A stretch of DNA of 64,000 nt from Ophiobolus disseminans (lineage: Eukaryota; Ascomycota; Dothideomycetes; Pleosporales; Phaeosphaeriaceae). Positions 1 to 10,514 of this stretch are shown here, piece by piece (position 1 is the stretch's first letter; each line of letters begins with the position of its first letter). A program made the position numbers and the translations under genes. A model generated the notes under the pieces. The model worked only from the letters and a program-made list of their open reading frames with translations, made no database searches and had not been told where the DNA came from. The stretch lies in NCBI GenBank assembly GCA_010093685.1, contig MU006253.1, forward strand, positions 1 to 64,000, in the 5' to 3' direction.

Positions 1-666
1 AAGTCAATACAATACGTTGCAGCCACCCTACCTTGTCCCTCTCCTTACTCGGTGATCTATAGTAGTCATACTACTAGAGGGACCTTGTTCTAATAAAAAT
101 TATGATATCGGCCCTGCTGCTGCTATTGCTGTTTGAGTCGCATGGTTTTCGCAGTTCCGATGAGCTTGGTCGAGTGTTTTGTTTGCGCATCAGTCTGTAT
201 TGTTGTTTCCCATCAAATTGAACTTATTCTGATCAAGTCTGTGTAAGTAACTGTACTAGAATGTTATCGTGGTCCGTTTGTATCTTCTTCCATCCAATCC
301 ATCTAGTTCCTTCAATCCTATTTTTAGCACCGGTACCAGTACTATTGCTTCTGGAGGTACTGTCCTTCGTACGCAGCCTGCGGACGTCGGCCTATCCCGA
401 TCTTAATCCTATTCGCACTATATTCCTGCATCTTCCCCGTTGTGACCCTGTCTTCTCTGACGACCCAAAACTGTTCCATCCAGAAGCATGACCTCCTAGT
501 CCAAATGCATCTTAGTCTGGCTTCAAGGTCGCTACTCCTTTCGCTCCCATGCTCGATGTTGATCGTTTGCCCGTCTGTCGTGCCGCGGATATCGGAAAGT
601 GGGGCATCTTAACCACCAAAAGTCTGAAAATCTCGTAGAGTCCATGCAGTCCAACCCAGCACTACA
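1..666. other. Left-edge stretch without a supported gene
   Basis: Only short open frames with no recognisable composition or splice structure are seen. The neighbouring gene remnant on the minus strand ends at about 667, so this is probably its 3' flank. Confidence 0.4.
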
Positions 667-2050
667 TCAAACACTTGGTGCCTCATTAGGTCGGAGCCAG
701 AACCACTCAACCCTCCTCCAAACTTTCATCAAAGCATCGAAAGTCTCCTTGTCATACTGTCTCTTCAGCCCATCATGCACCTTCCCAACATCCGGATCAT
801 CCAAAACGTTCACAAAGTAATCGTCAAAGAACACCATCGCGCCGGCCCACCTGACAGGCGAATCCGAGTTCTGACGCTCGATCACGAGTTCGTTCATGTC
901 GCCAGCTTTTGCCAGAGTGTCACGTATCGTCCACAGAAGCATGGGCTACTCGTCAGTACAGTTGTCCCGATCTCCAGCGAATGCTTGCCACATGAGAACG
1001 GTTGCGACGCGCTTGAACTTAGTGGCGATGCTGCTTAGGCGGTTTTTGACGAGGGTAGCGTTTTCTACGACATCGTCGTCGGTGAGATCGGGATGCTCTT
1101 TTGCGGAGTAGTGCTATAGCTTGATTTGACCTAGCCACCCGAAGTCTTCTTTCTTGAGCTCCAAGAGCTCTTCGTCGGTCATATCTTGCCATTGAGAAAT
1201 ATCGTAGAAGTTTGACCCCGCGCTGCGGTCTAATTACGGTACGAACTTGAGGCTTCTGGAGTCGTCGGTCCATTTGAAGAATTGAACGTCGTAGCACCGG
1301 GTCGCAGGCGTGTTTGCTCTTGTGCTGGTTGCGGAAATTGTGCAGCAGACTTTTGAGTAGCTTCCTGAACAGGCATTTAAGCGAAGAGGAGCCGAACGTG
1401 AACGTGGAATTCGGAACTGCGCTGAACGTATTCCCAAACTGAATAGTAGCATTGGGTGCGTTGAAATGTGGTTGCACATCTGCTACATATGGTACGAGGG
1501 GAATATCGGCAGTTACGGAAGTGAATAGCTTCGGTGGGTTTGACATAGTAGCCTGTATGTCCTCAGGCAGTTGAAATGTAAAGGATGGTGGTTGAAAAAG
1601 AGGGCCAGGAGGTATCTGGCTGTTTGAGGCTGAAACGTTACAGAGCATGCTGGAGGTCTTTGGTGGGTTTTCAGGTGGCGCGGGTTCAGGAATTGATGTA
1701 GCTGCTGTGCCTTGGATGTTCATGGCTGGCAAGGGCGATGGCGGGGTGGTCATGTCAGCGTCCTGGAGCTCAAGGCTCAGGCAAAAATCGAACTCACGAA
1801 CAAGGTTGACGAGTGTCGCTACCTTGGGATCCTCATGGTTGAGGAGCATGTGTCCTCGAGGTTGCACCTCGTCCCAAAACGCTGATACCATCGGCGTCCA
1901 ATCAAAGACGCTAGACTGTTCGACAGTCATGTCCACCAAGGAGACATGCCCAAAGGCCTGGCCTGCAGTCGTGATGAGAGATTTAAGGGTATTGCCATAG
2001 CCCATGTAATCCTCGGAAAAATTGATGATGGAAGCCAAGAACCCCGTCAT
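667..2050 (-). pseudogene. Decayed hypothetical gene with three in-frame stops and a frameshift
   Basis: From ATG 2050 the minus strand reads an open N-terminal part of about 220 residues (Pro/Thr-rich middle, hydrophobic start). Near 1380-1300 sensible coding moves to other frames, so at least one frameshift or an unrecognised intron is needed. The downstream frame then continues to the stop at 667 with coding-like composition (for example SQWQDMTDEELLELKKEDF), broken by TAA at 1234-1236, TAG at 1114-1116 and TAG at 946-948. Each stop is one C-to-T step from a Gln codon (CAA or CAG), always in a CpA context, as RIP would produce. I do not recognise the family. It lies upstream of no operon-like partner; the next gene at 2.2-3.1 kb has the same orientation but no visible relation. 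Alternatives are an assembly error or an unusual multi-intron gene, but three stops in one otherwise open frame favour a pseudogene. Confidence 0.5.
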
Positions 2051-2213
2051 TGCTTGGCTTAATTGATCTTGTCGGAGGTGAGAGACAGGGCAGAAAACAG
2101 GGAGAAGGTTGTTGTATTGAGGGAGCTACGGACAGCGATTATATACACAGCCAGGATGAGTAATCAGGTGACTAAGAGTCACGTGAGGATGCAGTTCACA
2201 TGTACTGTGTGAA

Positions 2214-3131
2214 CTAAGGTGCCGTGCTGACAGATCTGACATGCTGTGGAGGGTTCGGATAGTATTCTCGATCATTTCTTCTCGAGACTGCACAGGTTGT
2301 GCAATGTAAGCCTGCGGTGGCTTCAATATGCACCGCGGTATCCTCAGGAACCGTAGGTGGTAGCGAGAGGGTCGCTGGAGCAAAGAACGACACAGGAGCA
2401 ACACTTGTGGCTGGAGCCTGGTGTCCCTCGATGGTTGGTGGACGTGGAGGATGGATAGATGTGAGAGAATCGGGGATATGCTCAGTGGGCAGCAAAGGAG
2501 CGAGTTCCATTACCTCATGTATAGGCGTGGAAGCTTCGTCTTGAGCCACTGAGTCGGTCATGACCGTGTCAAGGTGCTGAGGCTCTTCTGGCTCAGTTAT
2601 CGTAGGCTGAACCACACGTCCTGCGTCAATGTACTTGTCCGGACGATCCCACCTCCATTCACCAGATCGAGAAACGCGGTCGCTCTGGAGAAAAGTGCTT
2701 CCTTGGGAAATGCCGCACTTCTGAACGGCAAGTATGCCCTTCTTTGGAAATTGCTTCACAGCCACGTCGTGGAATGCATGCACTGGGGCTGTGGCCGCAG
2801 GCTCATCGTTTCGTGCATTTGTATCCGCCTCAGGCGCATCGCAATTTTCTTCGACTGCCGCGATTGGCAACGGCGCAGCATCAACCTGATGGCGTTCAAT
2901 ATACATCTGGATCGCTATGTAGCAGAATACTCCAAAGCACGTAAGGTGGATACACATGCTAACCCAGCATTGATAGGAGTGCGCCGTTTCCGTATATCGG
3001 TCGCAAAAGGTTACGTGCCAGTAGGTAGGCCAAGTGGTTGTAAATAAGATAATCGTGTCTTCGCAGACGTCGCTCATCAGGTCGAAGAGGTCATCGAGTT
3101 TGTCGCAAACCCACCAAAAGACATTGCGCAA
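2214..3131 (-). CDS. Hypothetical membrane-anchored protein, N-terminus unresolved
   Basis: The frame ends at 2214 and is open upstream past 3131. The codon at 3131 is TTG, so it is not the start. The first in-frame ATG is at 3077, but coding composition continues upstream to about 3190, where CACACAG followed by GCCGCC is a good 3' splice site. An upstream exon in 3200-3420 is therefore likely but not resolved. The protein has a hydrophobic segment near its start (around IHLTCFGVFCYIAIQMYI), preceded by a Trp/Cys-rich region and followed by a long Pro/Glu/Thr-rich, low-complexity tail of about 200 residues, which suggests a membrane anchor with a disordered cytosolic or extracellular tail. 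I recognise no catalytic domain. It may be lineage specific. Confidence 0.45.
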   Translation of the reverse strand: MRNVFWWVCDKLDDLFDLMSDVCEDTIILFTTTWPTYWHVTFCDRYTETAHSYQCWVSMCIHLTCFGVFCYIAIQMYIERHQVDAAPLPIAAVEENCDAPEADTNARNDEPAATAPVHAFHDVAVKQFPKKGILAVQKCGISQGSTFLQSDRVSRSGEWRWDRPDKYIDAGRVVQPTITEPEEPQHLDTVMTDSVAQDEASTPIHEVMELAPLLPTEHIPDSLTSIHPPRPPTIEGHQAPATSVAPVSFFAPATLSLPPTVPEDTAVHIEATAGLHCTTCAVSRRNDREYYPNPPQHVRSVSTAP

Positions 3132-3589
3132 AGCATCAATGTACCACGGGATGTCGGAGGCTAAGAGATTGTACCAGTTGGAGAAGGCGGCCTGTGTGGA
3201 TTGAATGTCGCGAGTGTGTCACAAAGGTTGAGTTGAAGGTGGGCACTCGGTTAGAGCTGAAAGGAGAATGCGCAGTGCGAGCTTCCTGGGGGGAGGATTG
3301 GAAGCTTAAGCCTAGCCTTGCCGGTGACTGAGCTCGGTTGCCGGGAGGGACTGGGCGCGCTAGGAGCACGAGTGGTGAAAGTGAAAGACAACAGTGCAAC
3401 AAAACAACTCTAAACATGCGCGCACAGCCCCCGGCAACGGTGATGACTGCAACCAGGACATTGTCTCGGGCTATCAGGAGTAATCAACACGTCCTCAGCG
3501 CCACCAGAAAGGAAAGAGAAGGTTCTATGGACGCAATGCAGACCGTGTTTGACCTACTCGTTTGTCTACTAGACCCAAAGTAAATCATT

Positions 3590-4561
3590 TCATCGTCTTC
3601 CTATCTGCAAATCCAGCGCCTTTGCAAGCACGTATAGCATCTCAAGTCTATCGCACTGCACGCCTTTCGCTTTACCCATTCTCACGGCATTCCCAACTAT
3701 TGCTTCAACTTCAATTCTTCGGCCCGCTTGAACATCCTGCAACATACTAGGCTCGATGCCAGCGTTTAAGGGAATCCTTGCCTGTGCTCTGCTCAGTTGA
3801 TACTCCACCTCTTCCTTCGTCATCGCGCACCCATTAGCATTCGCAATGTCGCGTATCTCCATCATAACAGCAAGAAGTACAGCGCCCGCTTCATCGCAAC
3901 TCTCAAGAATGTCTGTATCCTTGCTGAGAGTCAGGCCGCAGATTGGATTCCAGGATGCGTTGATTAGGAGTTTGAACCAGCGTCTGGGCTGTATGTCGTC
4001 GTGGAATTCGGCGGTCCCGCCCGCCGCTCGAATGAGCTCGGTAAATGCTCTTGCAGGTATCTGTGATGCAGATGTAGGGTAGGAACCAAGTTGCAATTTC
4101 TCAACCTCGCCATGCGCAATGACACCTGCCGGTCGCTGAGTTGCGGGCAGATAGACGACGGCGCTGATGATCGGGTTGCTGTCGAAGGCGTCTGTGTATT
4201 CTTGTTCGATGCCCACTCCATTTTGTACGAGCACAATGGCGGTCTTTCCGGGAGTGACCGCAGGCGCAATCAAATTGGGCACAATTCCCGGGATAGCTTT
4301 GCTGCACACAACGACGTAGTCGTATGGTACACTTGCAGCTTTGGAGGCTGCTTCTTCACAGTCTCGAACGACTTCCGGTTTGAAATGGAGACCCTGGCCG
4401 AATATTGATGAATTGATGATGAATCCATCTCTTTTCACGACGTAAAAATTTGAACGGCAGACAGCGGTGGTGTCGGCGGCTTTCGACAGCAGCCAAAGGT
4501 ACACCGTGCCAACACCACCCGCACCGAAGAGCAGCACTTTAGGACGAGTGCCGGAACTCAT
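3590..4561 (-). CDS. 2-dehydropantoate 2-reductase (ketopantoate reductase) family protein
   Basis: A single exon of 323 residues. Start 4561 (MSSGTRPKVLLFGAGGVGT) is chosen because the Rossmann strand follows at once; the open frame extends upstream but without family resemblance. The N-terminal GAGGVG motif (about residues 12-17) binds NADP(H). The C-terminal helical domain carries WFKLLINASWNPICGL, matching the family's conserved Lys and Asn around the substrate pocket. The family (ApbA/PanE) reduces 2-dehydropantoate to pantoate in coenzyme A synthesis. Fungi often carry several paralogues, some acting on other 2-keto acids, so whether this is the main pantothenate enzyme cannot be decided here. 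No targeting signal is visible, so it is probably cytosolic. The annexin gene lies upstream on the same strand, about 420 bp away. Confidence 0.85.
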   Translation of the reverse strand: MSSGTRPKVLLFGAGGVGTVYLWLLSKAADTTAVCRSNFYVVKRDGFIINSSIFGQGLHFKPEVVRDCEEAASKAASVPYDYVVVCSKAIPGIVPNLIAPAVTPGKTAIVLVQNGVGIEQEYTDAFDSNPIISAVVYLPATQRPAGVIAHGEVEKLQLGSYPTSASQIPARAFTELIRAAGGTAEFHDDIQPRRWFKLLINASWNPICGLTLSKDTDILESCDEAGAVLLAVMMEIRDIANANGCAMTKEEVEYQLSRAQARIPLNAGIEPSMLQDVQAGRRIEVEAIVGNAVRMGKAKGVQCDRLEMLYVLAKALDLQIGRR

Positions 4562-4983
4562 GATAGAAAAATGGAAATGGATAGCGATGGTGTTACTGGC
4601 GACAGGTGTCACAAAGATCGCACAATGAGGTCTCCTTATGTCCGAAGCGCTAAGTCCGCACCTAGCCAATCTTCAAGGCTTCCGCTCGTGAGCCAGGACA
4701 TCCTAACGGTCTCGTTTTCGAGTTGAATCAGAACCTAGCTTGATGCAATCGGTTGAAGGTTGAGCGCACGGAGTTTGACCAACCTGGCTATCACTCACAA
4801 TTCCATGGTCTGAATATAGACAGCACACCTGACGACTGATACGACAAAACACTTTAATTACCAATACTGAAGTAAAATACCAGCGTTGACTCCCAGCATT
4901 CCATTTGTCGCCGATCATAAGCTCATGAATCTAAAAACCCAAAAACTGCCGCCCGTCCCCAGCAACTCGCCCAATCCCCCATC

Positions 4984-6591
4984 TCACGGCCGAACACACG
5001 CAACCATGAGCTTCTCGTAGTCGCCTCTCGTCTCGCCTTCTATCCGCTTGATCAGATCCTTCTTGTAGACGCGCTTGTATTCGTTGTAGACAGCGGTCAT
5101 GAACTGCTGATTCCAATGGCATCGAACAACGCGCATGACGAGCAGGTTATCCTTGGTGCCCATGCCCGCCATGGCGTCTTCGAGGCGAACGGCCTCAGCT
5201 TCCGCGCGGTTCACAGCACGTGAGAGGAGCAGACGAAGTGCGTCTTCCATGTGGCCCGAGAAAGCAGACTTGATGACGGTATCCAGGCTCTTGTGGAAGC
5301 GCTGCTGGTACGCGTGCGCAATGGCTTTGATCTGCGCGTCGTTCTTGCTCGTCAGGACCTGGCAGACTTGCGCCGTGTTCTTGCCGACGAAGCCGCCCAT
5401 AGCGGTTTGCAGCTCGGTGACAGCTTGATCGGTTTCCTGCTGAATGACTGGGTGTGAGTCTTCTGCGCGTCGGGCAGCAGTGATCATCATGTACATCTGC
5501 TCGGTGCCGGCGCTGAGATCGCTCTTGAGATCGGCTTCAAGAGTGCGCTTGAAGAGCTGCTGGTACTTCTCTTTGATAGCATTGATGTCGGCGTTGCTGC
5601 GGCCGATAAGGATATCGTCAAGAACAACTTCTTTGGTGCCCATGCCTTTCATCGCTTCCATGAGATTCCAGCAATCGGACACTAGAGGGCCTCGCGCGAT
5701 TTCGACGAGTCCCTTCTCGAAGTAGCCACTGGTCTCTTTTTCAAGGTCTCCGATCAAATTTCTCGAGAGTCGTTGGTCGTATTGAGAGCGGATTGTCTCC
5801 ATTTGTAGAGGATCTTTCTTGGACATTGCTGCAATCAGCACTTTCTCGTCAGTACCGAAGCCCTTCATGGCTTTTCGGATCGCTTCGATATCCCGCGTCA
5901 CATCGATGTTTGCGGTTCTTTGAGGACCATATCCAAGTGATGCTTGCGTCGGAGGGCCACCAAAACCACCCGCAGCAGGTGGGGCGCCAAATTGACCAGG
6001 TGGAGGAGCTCCATACTGTCCCTGTGGGGGTGGTGCACCATACTGACCGGGAGGAGGCGCGCCGTATTGCCCTTGTGGTGGTGGAGCGCCATACTGCCCT
6101 TGCGGTGGAGGAGGAGCGCCATATTGACCTGGTGGAGGAGCACCGTATTGGCCTTGAGGAGGTGGCGCACCGTATTGGCCTGGTGGAGGAGCTCCATACT
6201 GACCCTGTGGAGGTGGTGCACCGTATTGGCCAGGCGGAGGTGCTCCATATTGCCCTTGGGGAGGCGGTGCACCGTATTGACCCTGAGGAGGTGGTGCGCC
6301 ATACTGATTAGGTGGCGGCGGTTGGCCGTAGCCTTGCTGAGGTGGGTAACCACCCTGAGGAGGATATTGCTGATTCTGCATCGGTTGTTGCTGGTAGTAA
6401 CCTTGTTGCGGAGGTTGTCCGTAACCCTGAGGTGGGGGAGCTGTCAGCTATTAGTATGTTCACACTCAGCCGCCAAGTGCTGCAGAAGACCAAAGAGTGC
6501 ATGATTTTCGAGTTTCTATCGTAAGAACCTGGTACTTACGTCCTTGGTGTGGCGGCTGGCCATAGCCTCCCTGATTGTAGTTGTGTGCCAT
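4984..6591 (-). CDS. Annexin with Gly/Gln/Tyr/Pro repeat N-terminus
   Basis: Two exons, 6591-6540 and 6440-4984, give 502 residues. The donor is GTAAGTACC and the acceptor CTGACAG. The start MAHNYNQGGYGQPP lies in a short first exon and the frame joins exactly. The N-terminal third is low complexity, with about a dozen GQYGAPPP-type units. The remaining 300 or so residues hold four annexin repeats, recognised by GFGTDEKVLIAAM (repeat 1), GMGTKEVVLDDILIGR (repeat 2), a diverged third repeat and GMGTKDNLLVMRVV (repeat 4). Fungal annexins bind acidic phospholipids in a calcium-dependent way and act at membranes and septa. The Pro/Gly/Tyr-rich head resembles ALG-2/PEF-binding heads of annexin A7/A11 and fungal annexin C14 and may mediate phase separation or partner binding (inference). 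The ending at VACVRP is normal for the family. Confidence 0.93.
5995..6320 (-). repeat. Tandem repeat encoding QYGAPPP units in the annexin head
   Basis: About twelve perfect and one variant (QFGAPP) copies of a 24-30 nt unit encode (Q)GQYGAPPP. Unit length alternates between 8 and 9 residues (GQYGAPPP and QGQYGAPPP), and third-codon positions vary between copies. It is therefore an old array with some recent copying, and is likely to vary in length between strains. Confidence 0.9.
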
Positions 6592-6999
6592 GATTATTCC
6601 TGTAGAAAAATAGATTTGGTATGATGTTCAAAAGGCTAGCTGTGATCGCACGAAAAGTCGAGCTAGTTGTTGCGCTGTGTTTTGCGACAATGGAGGAGGG
6701 GAAATTAAGGCAAGAGGGAGGAGTGAAGTTGCCTTGAGTAAAAGTTCTTTGGAGTCACTAAGGCCGGCGCGACCGTGAGTTCGCAGGAAGGAGGCTGAGC
6801 AATGAGGCGCAGAGCGATAATGAACTCAGCCCCGCCACCAACCTTGGGAGTCAAGGTGGGGTAGAAAAATGGAATGACGCCAGAAGCCAATGCTTGGTAA
6901 GTTTAGAGCACTCCAAGGCTTAGTTCACGGCGCCGATTCACCGAACGAAGTGTGATTCGTCTTAAATCGAGCTGCGGCGGGTTGGTGTTGCCGCCTGAC

Positions 7000-9255
7000 T
7001 GAAGTTAGGCAGCCATGACGGACGCGAGGTTTGCAAGGCGGGGCCGGGGCTTGCCGCTGTGGCGGTGATGCTCATCTTCAGAATTTGTGCATTGCGATGC
7101 GCCACAAAGTGGTAGACAAGACTGGTCACGATCCCAGCCCCTTCAAATGCTACCCAGGTATAGCAACATCGTTAGGAGTCCCCAAAACCAAACCGTCAGC
7201 CATATTGGCTCCTTTCCCCGTGGATTCGACTCTTCTGTTCGCTCGTTCAGTTTCGCCAGCCACTTTTCACGAAACAGTCGGATCTTTCCGCTTCCGCCTT
7301 CTTTACAACAGCTTCCCGGTTAGGTTGTCTGCTGTCGTAGAATCTGATTAAGTGCTTCCCGACGCCCGCATCATGCTTGATAGTCGACCCAATTGGAGAT
7401 GGCCTCGTTTGACTCCCCTGCTCCATGTCTCTCGCGGCCTTCTTTGGTGTGGGAATCGATGGTGTAGGGAATAGTTGGCGGCCCGCTCCTGGTCTCTACT
7501 TCGGCGAGTGCTTGGGTCGGTTTTTGCTGAGTAGCGCAGCATTGGAGCTGAACTTCGAGGAGAGGCGTTGGGCTCGCAAAAGATTACAAGTTCTAGATGC
7601 TACTGCCGGTTCTCTGAAGAGCCGAAGAGCTGGCTGTACGACCGAATACTTCAGCTCGCATGATGGCTTTGATGAGCGAGGTTGTATACCAAGTAAGGGT
7701 AATGTAGTGGTATGTTTTATGAGACTCACAATGAAGAATAGGCAGCAAGATCTCGAGACGTCTTTATCGCAAAGTCCCGGTCCTTGTTCGTTGTGTCACC
7801 TTTCGGACACCCCTTGCATACGTTGACCGGTGCTTTTTCAGCAATCGAGATGAACACGAAATATGCAGATCAGGCTGCCTTCTACTCCGGGGAAGCAGGT
7901 ATGAAGCCAGCAAGTAGAACAAACTCATGAACTACAGTCTCTGTTTGTCTTAGGGAGTGCAGCGCACCGCAGAGCAGATACAGTCACGTGACTGAGACGT
8001 ACAAGAGCCCTCCAGGGTTGTGTCCGCGACTGTATACAAGCACTCCACAAAGCCGATCTTCAGGGTGGTTGTCCAAAGTCCGTTTATCGTAAGGTACTCA
8101 CGTAAGGCAATGTAATCTTGCTTCTTTTGTTGATCGGTTCTTCCAAAATTCCAGACTTACAGGCACCGTAACGACTTGTTCTCGCGTTTTGACCGATGTC
8201 CTCTAGTCATCTCTCCCTGTTCTGGGCAACTGCGTGTGAGGACAAGGTCAACGCGGTGTTGACTGGCCTATTGTTCTCAACCTGTGTTTTGGTGACCAAG
8301 ATGTTACGGTGGAAACGCTGCTATCGATATATCATAACGGATGCTGATCGACAGCCGTTCTTTGAGCTCACCATAAAAGTGCGCTAGTGGCCTGCTTGGC
8401 ACGATATGCTTCTCGACATGGTGTTCGATCAAGGTGGCCAGTGTCGTCGTAACCCACACTATCAAGATCAATATTCTGGCAGCTCATGTACTACGGAAAT
8501 TCTATGTGTTGTGTGGTCGTTGTTGAAACCTGGACGTTGATGAGAAATGCTGGCTTACATCACCACGACAGCCGTTCTTGCGATCGGCAATCCGACATCC
8601 GTCTCCACCAACCCGATCACATCTCCCCACACCACCATCTCTCACTAACGCCAGGCACCCAGCCTTGTCAACCTCTCGCTCAACTGCAGCGATCCTCCCG
8701 GCGCCAAGGAACGTTACATCATAGCGGCTCGCTCACATTGCCCCTCACGTTTTCGCCGTCGCTTCCACGAACAAGACTGCCTTGGCGGCCCGATATCTCG
8801 ACAGCGAAGATGCTGATTGGTAAGGAACGTTCGCGGAGTCAGTCCGCCGAGGGGATGATGCAGACACAAGGCTTAGCGTGGCATGTGGTCTGAAGAGAAT
8901 GGTGAGCAGCTCGGTCAAGATGCGCGCCGGTGAGAGATGGCGTAAGCTGCTATATATACAGCCACCGGACGGGTTGAGGATCGCCATACAATACCACACC
9001 TCTACGACTGAAACGTTCACATACAGATTGACACTACAGATCCACCAGTCTAAACAACCAATTTAAGCGATATCAACACCTGCTGCAAACAAGGCACACC
9101 CGACAGCCGCATACGACATATCGTTTGCCGATCACCAAAATCAGGGCAACCACCGCACGGCTGGACATCACACCCAGGAGGTCATAAACACCGCGATTGC
9201 GCAGCGAAACCTCGACAAGAAAACATACCAGAACACACCAAACCAAGACTGCACA
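7000..9255. other. Gene-poor stretch between annexin and the proline-rich protein gene
   Basis: Several open frames of 60-135 codons occur on both strands, but none shows a domain, a convincing start with splice sites, or coding-like composition. It includes the promoter of the gene starting at 9256. The last 250 bases are C/A-rich, as expected for a fungal 5' leader. Confidence 0.4.
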
Positions 9256-9843
9256 ATGTCGTCCTACGGCTCCTCTCACTCCGGATTCCTCCACCCATCC
9301 CAATACGCCCCAAATCCGCCCCAACACCACCCCCAACAACCACCATACCCAACCACCCCTGGCGCACACCCACCCTCGCAGCCCCAAAACTTCTACCCCC
9401 CGCCGCCACATAACCAACAGGCTCCATACTCCTCCTCCCCACAGCAACACTTCTACTCCACATCGCCAACAACGCACTACCAACCGCCACAAGTCCAAAT
9501 GCCCACAGGCCCAAACACTCACGCCCGCCGCTCCTCATCGCTCAGCCAAGCTCCCCGTCCTCACTTTGCTGCCACGGCTCCTATCGCTATTGCGCAGCGC
9601 CCACCTATCTACGCGCGCACGCACACGGGTTCGCACGGCTCGCATCATAGCAGCCACATGCACGACCCACATGCGTATGCGGACGGCGAGGACAAGTACG
9701 AGGAGCGGTGGGACGGGCTGGATGAGGATACGCTAAGGAGTTATGAGCGGAGGTATAAGAAGGAGCGGAAGTTGGAGAAGAGGCCGACGTTGGGGGGGAG
9801 TTTGGTTAGTATGGCGAGGGCGTTGGGGGGGAAGAGGGAGTGA
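9256..9843 (+). CDS. Hypothetical proline/histidine/serine-rich small protein
   Basis: A single exon of 195 residues. The start at 9256 sits in a good fungal context (CACAATGTC) after a pyrimidine/A-rich leader. Residues 1-110 are dominated by Pro, His, Gln, Ser and Tyr with PPQHHPQQPP-type runs and are almost surely disordered. A short acidic stretch (EDKYEERWDGLDEDT) is followed by a basic tail (RRYKKERKLEKR) ending in GGSLVSMARALGGKRE, which may form an amphipathic helix. There is no signal peptide and no membrane segment. I do not recognise it. The C-rich opposite strand also gives long open frames, but those are composition artefacts. The coherent charged C-terminus and Kozak-like start make this frame the real one. 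Confidence 0.6.
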   Translation: MSSYGSSHSGFLHPSQYAPNPPQHHPQQPPYPTTPGAHPPSQPQNFYPPPPHNQQAPYSSSPQQHFYSTSPTTHYQPPQVQMPTGPNTHARRSSSLSQAPRPHFAATAPIAIAQRPPIYARTHTGSHGSHHSSHMHDPHAYADGEDKYEERWDGLDEDTLRSYERRYKKERKLEKRPTLGGSLVSMARALGGKRE

Positions 9844-10514
9844 GATGGATGCGGGAGGATTGTATTATATTGTTGGCGCTGGACGCCCTTGGGCGTTAAG
9901 TTTGGAGAGGCGTTAGATATGATACCCGAGTTTCAATTTCATGACTTTCATAACACACACATACATTCACGTCACCCACAACTTGTTATGACATTCGCAA
10001 ATGTGATGATATATCGGTCTACAAATTCCGAAACAAAGACGACCAATGCGTTTCGATATAATAACCTCTTCACCATAGCAGCGCCTATGCCAACAACAAA
10101 AAACGTCATATGCTGCCAAATCGCTCCAACGCCCGCAGACTGTTGTATATGCCAGAAGATGTGTGCCGCCTCGTCTCAGACTTCAGCGCTTGAAGCCTAC
10201 ATCGAGAACGTGCTGTAGTAGAAAGCGCCATGCCAGTCAAAACACTTTTAGTTCCCCCACGTCGTAGCTCAATAGCCCTATGCTTGCCCTCAAATCCAGC
10301 CACGGTGCGGTATGGCGCCGTCATCAATTGCGCATAGCCTGGGCTCAACTGTTGCACCTGCAACACGCAGTGTCCATGCGCTGACGAGTCTTCTGGTTAT
10401 TCCCCTCTGGACTGGAACCCCTTCGTCCGCCAGCATTCAGCATAATCATTCCAACATATGTACAGGCGTCGCGGTGGTTTAGGAGATGGTGCGCTCAAGT
10501 ATGCGAATCGCCGC

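Noticed and set aside
9073..9538. Long minus-strand open frames opposite the Pro-rich gene
   Set aside because: They are Trp/Gly/Val-rich mirror images of C-rich coding sequence and have no independent start context or domain.
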